The position numbers were made by a program, and so were the translations under genes. A DNA stretch of 20,378 bases from an uncultured Gemella sp. (GTDB taxonomy: Bacteria > Bacillota > Bacilli > Staphylococcales > Gemellaceae): assembly GCA_945869755.1 (NCBI GenBank), contig CAMBPW010000009.1, positions 1 to 20,378 on the forward strand, written 5' to 3'. The notes under the pieces were generated by a model that did not search any database, was not told where the DNA came from, and saw nothing but the letters and a program-made list of their open reading frames with translations. Positions 16,059 through 20,378 of this stretch are shown here, piece after piece. Within the stretch, counting starts at the first letter, position 1. Each line of letters starts with the position of its first letter.

Positions 16059-16632
16059 AATTACTATAATTTTTAGGATAATAAATTTGTTTACTGTAAT
16101 ATATACTTAAATAAATTGTTATAAAAAATATTACTAAAGCTATTAATAACATTGTAGACTCTTTAATATCCAGTATTGAATTAAGTATTTTATCAAAAGT
16201 AGCGATTGTTAATGAAAAATTAACAATAAAAATAGCATTCCAATTAAATTTATTATAAAATTTTACATAAAACAATATATTTATCATAGAAAAAATTAAA
16301 ATCATAGTTATTAATTTTTTTAAGTTAAATCCACCTAATACCAAACACATTGAAAATAATAAACATAGTGAAATGTATATATTCAGCCATTCAATTACAA
16401 ATAATTTATTTATTGATAAATATTTATCGTACAAATATTCTTTCTTTTTATTAAATAAAAATAATGTCATTAAAGAAACTATAAAAAATGTTATTTCTGC
16501 TGATTTTTCATAATTAAATATTGTTATAATTAGATAACTAATAAGTCCCACAAATAATATTTCAAATGTTTTTCCATTACCATCATATTCCCTAATGTAA
16601 TCTACTATTATAGCATTTCTAAAATATTTCAT
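16057..16632 (-). CDS. ABC transporter membrane subunit (second permease)
   Basis: 191 residues with about six hydrophobic helices and few charged loops, probably half of a transmembrane channel. No family motif was recognised. The assignment rests on its position as last gene of a GntR-ATPase-permease-permease operon, 12 bases after the other membrane gene, with AGGAGA before its ATG. The C-terminus, YPKNYSN, closely matches the RPKNYS end of its neighbour, so the two are probably diverged duplicates that work as a heterodimer. The substrate is unknown. Antimicrobial peptides or lipids are typical for similar operons. Confidence 0.7.
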   Translation of the reverse strand: MKYFRNAIIVDYIREYDGNGKTFEILFVGLISYLIITIFNYEKSAEITFFIVSLMTLFLFNKKKEYLYDKYLSINKLFVIEWLNIYISLCLLFSMCLVLGGFNLKKLITMILIFSMINILFYVKFYNKFNWNAIFIVNFSLTIATFDKILNSILDIKESTMLLIALVIFFITIYLSIYYSKQIYYPKNYSN

Positions 16633-16644
16633 AAATTATCTCTC

Positions 16645-17247
16645 CTAACTATAATTTTTTGGTCTTATATTCTTTAATGATAAATAAAACCCAATAATAA
16701 AAGTTATTATGTTACTTATTAATAATGAAATAAAACTAGTATTAAATTCTGTATTTATTTGTATTTTATTAAGTACAAATGTTACTACAGCAACTAGGAG
16801 AACTCCTATAATAAAATTTTTCCAAAATGAGTTTCTTTTTAAAACGCTTGGAAGTAATAAATTTGAAATATTAATACAAATCATAATAATAACTATATCA
16901 TTCAAAGTAAATTTATTGTAAATAAATAATCTAATAATAAATAGTATACTCATGAAAATTAAATATATTACATATGTATACAAATATATATATCCTACGA
17001 CTTTTATATTATTTATTGCTAAAGATTTAACCATAATCATATTTTTATTATTTAGCAAAATATAAAGTTGTGCCAACAAAATTGCAATACCTATCTCCAT
17101 TTTAATATTTTCATGTACATTTAAAAAATATACATTGACTAAAAAAATAATTTCTAATAAAAAACATAATAATAAGTATTTTAAAAACATATTATTTACT
17201 TTTTCAAATGCTAACAAATTAAAATATTTAAAAGTATTCTTTATCAT
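16645..17247 (-). CDS. ABC transporter membrane subunit (first permease)
   Basis: 200 residues with about six predicted helices and no recognised domain signature. GAGGGG lies before the ATG. It starts 38 bases after the ATPase gene, the largest gap in the operon. It ends SLKNIRPKNYS, sharing the tail with the next gene. The context makes it a channel subunit paired with the 191-residue protein. It lacks any extracytoplasmic domain like those of MacB or BceB permeases. Confidence 0.7.
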   Translation of the reverse strand: MIKNTFKYFNLLAFEKVNNMFLKYLLLCFLLEIIFLVNVYFLNVHENIKMEIGIAILLAQLYILLNNKNMIMVKSLAINNIKVVGYIYLYTYVIYLIFMSILFIIRLFIYNKFTLNDIVIIMICINISNLLLPSVLKRNSFWKNFIIGVLLVAVVTFVLNKIQINTEFNTSFISLLISNIITFIIGFYLSLKNIRPKNYS

Positions 17248-17285
17248 TTTTTACACCCCTCTACTAAAAGTTTTTTTATTGATAA

Positions 17286-17993
17286 TTACTTTAACAATAA
17301 TTGTAATATTATTTTCTCCAATGTCTGTATATTACTATTTTCATCTCTATTATTTTCTTGTAGGTCAACGATATTTTCTTTTAATATTAATTTTCCATCT
17401 TTAAGTAATAATACATAATCTGCAATTTTATCTATTTCACTAACTATATTAGTTGAAAAAATAATAGTTTTATTTTCATTCATAAAATCCCTTAATATTG
17501 TTAGCATCATTTCTTTGCTTTTTGGATCGACATTTGCTGTAGGCTCGTCTAGTATTAACACTTTACAATCGAATGATAAAGCTATACAAAACATCAGTTT
17601 CTTCCTACTTCCCTGAGATAAATCTTTAACTTTTTTGTCTATATTTATTTGAAATTTTTCTAGTAATTCTTTACATCTTTTTAAAGAAAATCTTTTATCT
17701 AATTCTGATATTGAGTTAATTATTTTATAAATTTTTGTCATAAAGTAACATTCATCTGGCATATATGCATACAAACTTTTTATTTCTTCATAATTATGTT
17801 CAAACCCTAATTCTCCATAAAATACATTTCCACTTTCAATATCTAATCCTCCTAGTATACTTTGCAATAGTGTAGTTTTCCCTGCTCCATTATTTCCTAT
17901 AAGAGCATAAACATATCCTCTTTCTAATTGTGTATTTACATCTAATTTAAAGTTTCCTCTTTTAACTACTAAATTGTCTATTAAAATATTCAT
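17286..17993 (-). CDS. ABC transporter ATPase, GntR-linked exporter type
   Basis: 235 residues, one nucleotide-binding domain. Walker A is GNNGAGKTT (33-41), the signature is LSQGS (125-129), and Walker B is VLILDEP with Glu150. The Q-loop position reads YAYMPDE with no Gln, a change seen elsewhere among ABC-2-type ATPases. The H-loop, normally STH, is STN: Asn182 from an AAT codon (17448-17450), one base from His. The closest recognisable class is the ATPase of YtrA/PmtR-type operons. It begins 3 bases after the regulator stop, with AGGAGGG inside the regulator's end. It may hydrolyse ATP slowly or by an alternative arrangement, and its function is inferred. Confidence 0.88.
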   Translation of the reverse strand: MNILIDNLVVKRGNFKLDVNTQLERGYVYALIGNNGAGKTTLLQSILGGLDIESGNVFYGELGFEHNYEEIKSLYAYMPDECYFMTKIYKIINSISELDKRFSLKRCKELLEKFQINIDKKVKDLSQGSRKKLMFCIALSFDCKVLILDEPTANVDPKSKEMMLTILRDFMNENKTIIFSTNIVSEIDKIADYVLLLKDGKLILKENIVDLQENNRDENSNIQTLEKIILQLLLK

Positions 17994-17996
17994 TTT

Positions 17997-18365
17997 TTAC
18001 CCTCCTATAACTTCATTGAAAATTTCTTTTATCTCTTCTTTTGTAATATTTCTTTGCAAATATTCGTTTAATAAATTTATTAATTCAGAATTAAGTTCCT
18101 TTTTTGTATTTTCATGAACTTGTTCAAAATCAATTTTGCTAACAAAATATCCTTTTCCACTACGGCTATAAATATAATTTTCTGCTGATAGTTGTTCGTA
18201 AGCTTTTTTCACTGTAATTATTCCTACTTCTAACTCCTTTGCTAATGTCCGTATAGACGGTAACTGATACTCTGTTAATTTATTATTAATTATTTCTTTT
18301 TTTATTTTTTCTACTATTTGCAAATATATTGGTACTGATGATAAAAGAGAAATTTTTATATTCAT
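17997..18365 (-). CDS. GntR-family regulator, YtrA subfamily
   Basis: 122 residues. An N-terminal winged helix-turn-helix (about 10-75) has PIYLQIVEKIKKEI, then LPSIRTLAKELEVGIITVKKAYEQL and the wing YIYSRSGKGYFV. A short helical C-terminus of about 45 residues, too small for an effector-binding FadR or UTRA domain, marks the YtrA subfamily, which usually represses a linked ABC operon. GAGAGGTG lies before the ATG. It is the first gene of the operon, and a dyad across its promoter suggests autoregulation. The inducer is unknown. Confidence 0.9.
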   Translation of the reverse strand: MNIKISLLSSVPIYLQIVEKIKKEIINNKLTEYQLPSIRTLAKELEVGIITVKKAYEQLSAENYIYSRSGKGYFVSKIDFEQVHENTKKELNSELINLLNEYLQRNITKEEIKEIFNEVIGG

Positions 18366-18377
18366 ATTATCACCTCT

Positions 18378-18411
18378 CTGTGTCTACTGTAATTATACAA
18401 TAGGCACAGTA
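18378..18411. promoter_or_regulatory. Candidate GntR operator spanning the -10
   Basis: On the minus strand CTGTGCCTA (18401-18409) and TAGACACAG (18378-18386) form an inverted repeat with 8 of 9 matches and 14 bases between arms. A second perfect pair, TACTGT (18406-18411) and ACAGTA (18385-18390), is nested in an offset register. Both bracket the -10 box, so bound protein would block the promoter. Confidence 0.65.
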
Positions 18412-18420
18412 TGTCGTCAA
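18392..18420 (-). promoter_or_regulatory. Promoter of the GntR-ABC operon
   Basis: TTGACG (18415-18420), a 17-base spacer and a perfect TATAAT (18392-18397). The leader is about 20 bases. The promoter lies just past the terminator of the upstream surface-protein gene. Confidence 0.85.
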
Positions 18421-18430
18421 TAGATATTTT

Positions 18431-18477
18431 AAAAAATTAAAATCGCTGTTCAACTTTTAAGTCTAAACAACGATTTT
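18431..18477 (-). terminator. Terminator after the surface-protein gene
   Basis: On the minus strand AAAATCGTTGTT and AACAGCGATTTT (18439-18477) form a 12-pair stem with one G-U. The transcript then runs into AATTTTTT. It starts 18 bases after the stop codon. Confidence 0.82.
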
Positions 18478-18495
18478 GAATATTAATTATTTAAT

Positions 18496-20378
18496 TTACT
18501 TTTTTCTTTTTAACAATCTTACTGCTAGTGCAATAAATATAAACGATAAAATTAATTGTAAATAATTACTCGCTTCTCCTGTGCTTGATAATATTTTTTT
18601 AGATTTTTTATTTTCATATTTTACTACATATTTAGAAAAATGAGATACTTTAAATTCTGCTTTATTATTGTTTATTATTGCATCTATTTTTTCTAACTCG
18701 TGAGTTTGTTCATTGTAATAATAAACACTATCAATATCTTTTTTAGCTACTATAGTAACTTTATATTCATCATTATTGTTATAAAGTTTACTATTACCAC
18801 TAACATCTTTTATAATTATATCAAATATGTCATAATCCGTGATATTTTCAATATTTTTCAATATATTTTTTTTACTTTCTTCATCTACTAATTCTATTTC
18901 TAAAACATCAGTCGCAAGTAAATTTTTGCTTTCAATCAAAATTTTATATTCATTTTCTTTTCCTAAAATAGTTTCTAATTTCTCTAAATAATCATTATTT
19001 TCAATTTGTTCAAAATCATTAAAATCATTATTACTATCATTAGAAAAATTATTATCTTGTGTATTATTTTCTTTATCATTATTTTCTGATTTATTATTGT
19101 CTATATATGTTTCTTCTGTAGTTGAAGTTTCATCATTATTTTTTTCTATTGCTGCTATTCTAAGTTGTCGTCCTAGTCCTAATTTTGATATTTCTCGTAG
19201 CATTTTTCCGTTTATTTCATACACTTTATTAAAATAACTTGCATAAATTACTGGATTTGATTTATATTTTTCATCATCTAAATAAATATTTTTAACACCA
19301 TTTTTTACTGGAATTGTTACATACCCATCTTTTGAAATATAACTATGTTCTCCATCAGTTACGACTACTTCTTCTGTAATTAATTTTTTATTTTTATCAA
19401 TAATTGCTAGCTTTAAATGTTCTTTATTATCAATATTAATAACTTCTCCGAAATATTCTACTGTAGAAATCGGTTTTTCTATTATTTTTAATTTTAGTTT
19501 TGCAGTTAAATTATTTGGGTTAGAAATTGTTTCTGGTAAAACTAATTTTCCTACTAACTCATATTCTCCAACTTTATCTTCTAAATTGTTTGTATCCCAT
19601 TCTACAGGTACAGATATTCTAATTCTTTCTTCTGCATTTGAATTTTCAGCTACATTTTCATTAGGGATATTTGTATTTTCAGTTGTATTTAACACATTTG
19701 CCGTTCTTAATTCACTATTTGAAATAGAACTTCTAGCACTAATCTCTTTACTTGTTAATTGGATTGTAAAAAATTCTTTTTTCTGTTCTGGACTTAACGT
19801 TTCAATATCATATTGTCTTCCATTAACAAATATTTTTTTGAACATCATTTTCCAATCTGTAGCAAATCCTCTGCTTTCTTCATCTTTATACTTATAAATT
19901 TCAGAATTTATTTTTATATTTGGATAGTCATAATCTTCATAAATATATCTAAAATAATATTTATTATTTTCTTCTACAGCTACCATAGGTTTTGACCCCA
20001 TCCCATCTCTATCAACTGCAGAAATGTTTAATCCTGAAATAAAATTATTATCGCTATCTACAACATTAAAATACAATTTATCATTTACTAATCCTAATAA
20101 ATTATTATCAATATTTGTATCATTAGAAGATGTATTATTCTCTAACTCTTTATCATTTTCCTCATTAATTTCAAGAGAATTTTCGCTATTATTTATTACT
20201 TCACTATTATTATTTCCAGATGAATTGTTTTCTGTATTTTGTTTTTTATCTAATTTAATTATCAATTTTTCAACAAAATTTTCATCACTACTAATAGCAT
20301 AGTCATCTCCTACCAATATTCCTATTTTTTTAGGAGTTACTTTTGTAAAAATTTTTTTTGCAGAAAAATTATTATTTT
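18496..20378 (-). CDS. Surface protein with Big_4-like Ig domain and LSSTG anchor (5' end cut by window)
   Basis: The reading frame is open to the right edge, so the N-terminus and signal peptide lie outside. The first in-frame start-like codon (TTG at 20316) is not a convincing start. Numbering from it gives 606 residues. An Asn/Glu-rich linker (about 25-70) is followed by an unrecognised region. Next comes a segment resembling a group 4 bacterial Ig-like domain (VPVEWDTNNLEDKVGEYELVGKLVLPE), then a second Asn-rich linker (about 395-430), then a beta-rich module ending FKVSHFSKYVVKYE, common near the C-termini of wall proteins. The end is a sorting-signal layout: LSSTGE (576-581), a hydrophobic helix, then KRKK. 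The motif has Ser where LPXTG has Pro. The role (adhesin or similar) is inferred. Confidence 0.82.
   Translation of the reverse strand, partial: NNNFSAKKIFTKVTPKKIGILVGDDYAISSDENFVEKLIIKLDKKQNTENNSSGNNNSEVINNSENSLEINEENDKELENNTSSNDTNIDNNLLGLVNDKLYFNVVDSDNNFISGLNISAVDRDGMGSKPMVAVEENNKYYFRYIYEDYDYPNIKINSEIYKYKDEESRGFATDWKMMFKKIFVNGRQYDIETLSPEQKKEFFTIQLTSKEISARSSISNSELRTANVLNTTENTNIPNENVAENSNAEERIRISVPVEWDTNNLEDKVGEYELVGKLVLPETISNPNNLTAKLKLKIIEKPISTVEYFGEVINIDNKEHLKLAIIDKNKKLITEEVVVTDGEHSYISKDGYVTIPVKNGVKNIYLDDEKYKSNPVIYASYFNKVYEINGKMLREISKLGLGRQLRIAAIEKNNDETSTTEETYIDNNKSENNDKENNTQDNNFSNDSNNDFNDFEQIENNDYLEKLETILGKENEYKILIESKNLLATDVLEIELVDEESKKNILKNIENITDYDIFDIIIKDVSGNSKLYNNNDEYKVTIVAKKDIDSVYYYNEQTHELEKIDAIINNNKAEFKVSHFSKYVVKYENKKSKKILSSTGEASNYLQLILSFIFIALAVRLLKRKK

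Noticed and set aside
1..20378. CRISPR array, tRNA genes, insertion sequences
   Set aside because: No regularly spaced repeats, cloverleaf sequences, transposase frames or terminal inverted repeats were seen on either strand.

Overview
This window comes from a very AT-rich, low-GC Gram-positive bacterium (Bacillota, class Bacilli). The evidence is strong AGGAGG-type ribosome binding sites, TTGACA-N17-TATAAT promoters, a lysine (L-box) riboswitch, RNase Y, an ECF energy-coupling module and sortase-type surface proteins. The gene set and protein style would fit Gemella or a close relative, but that genus assignment is inference, not something the sequence proves. No IS element, prophage, CRISPR array, tRNA or rRNA gene was seen. 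All genes run on the minus strand except rplK-rplA.

Layout, left to right. (1) At 1-72, a minus-strand promoter and a perfect dyad belong to a gene beyond the left edge. (2) At 143-1925, a lysP-type lysine permease sits behind a complete L-box riboswitch with an intrinsic terminator and a consensus promoter. (3) At 1941-9205, a seven-gene minus-strand unit is transcribed ecfA1-ecfA2-ecfT, then Sua5/YwlC, a GT2 polyprenol-phosphate glycosyltransferase, a multispanning GT-C-like membrane protein and a membrane-anchored leucine-rich-repeat protein. Gaps are tiny or genes overlap, and an extended -10 promoter precedes ecfA1. In this sequence ecfA1 carries a one-base frameshift. (4) At 9265-12961, glutathione reductase and DNA topoisomerase III each have their own terminator. 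(5) At 13041-16056, rny faces rplK-rplA across a divergent promoter region, and the ribosomal operon has a leader that mimics the L1 binding site of 23S rRNA. (6) At 16057-18420, a GntR (YtrA-like) regulator, an ABC ATPase and two small membrane proteins form an autoregulated-looking transporter operon. (7) At 18439-20378, a surface protein with a Big_4-like Ig domain and a degenerate sorting signal is cut by the right edge.

Functional threads: lysine import under riboswitch control; vitamin-uptake energy coupling (EcfA1/A2/T, S components elsewhere); tRNA t6A synthesis; a candidate envelope glycosylation cassette ending in an LRR protein; thiol redox; mRNA decay; translation; and a peptide or antibiotic-type ABC exporter.

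The most rewarding points are the candidate GT2/GT-C/LRR surface-glycosylation cassette, a 17-bp perfect inverted repeat buried in the GT-C-like gene, the ecfA1 frameshift, the LSSTG sorting signal, and the ABC operon with an Asn in place of the H-loop His and two permeases that share the same C-terminal tail. None of these is demonstrated to be a new system by sequence alone.
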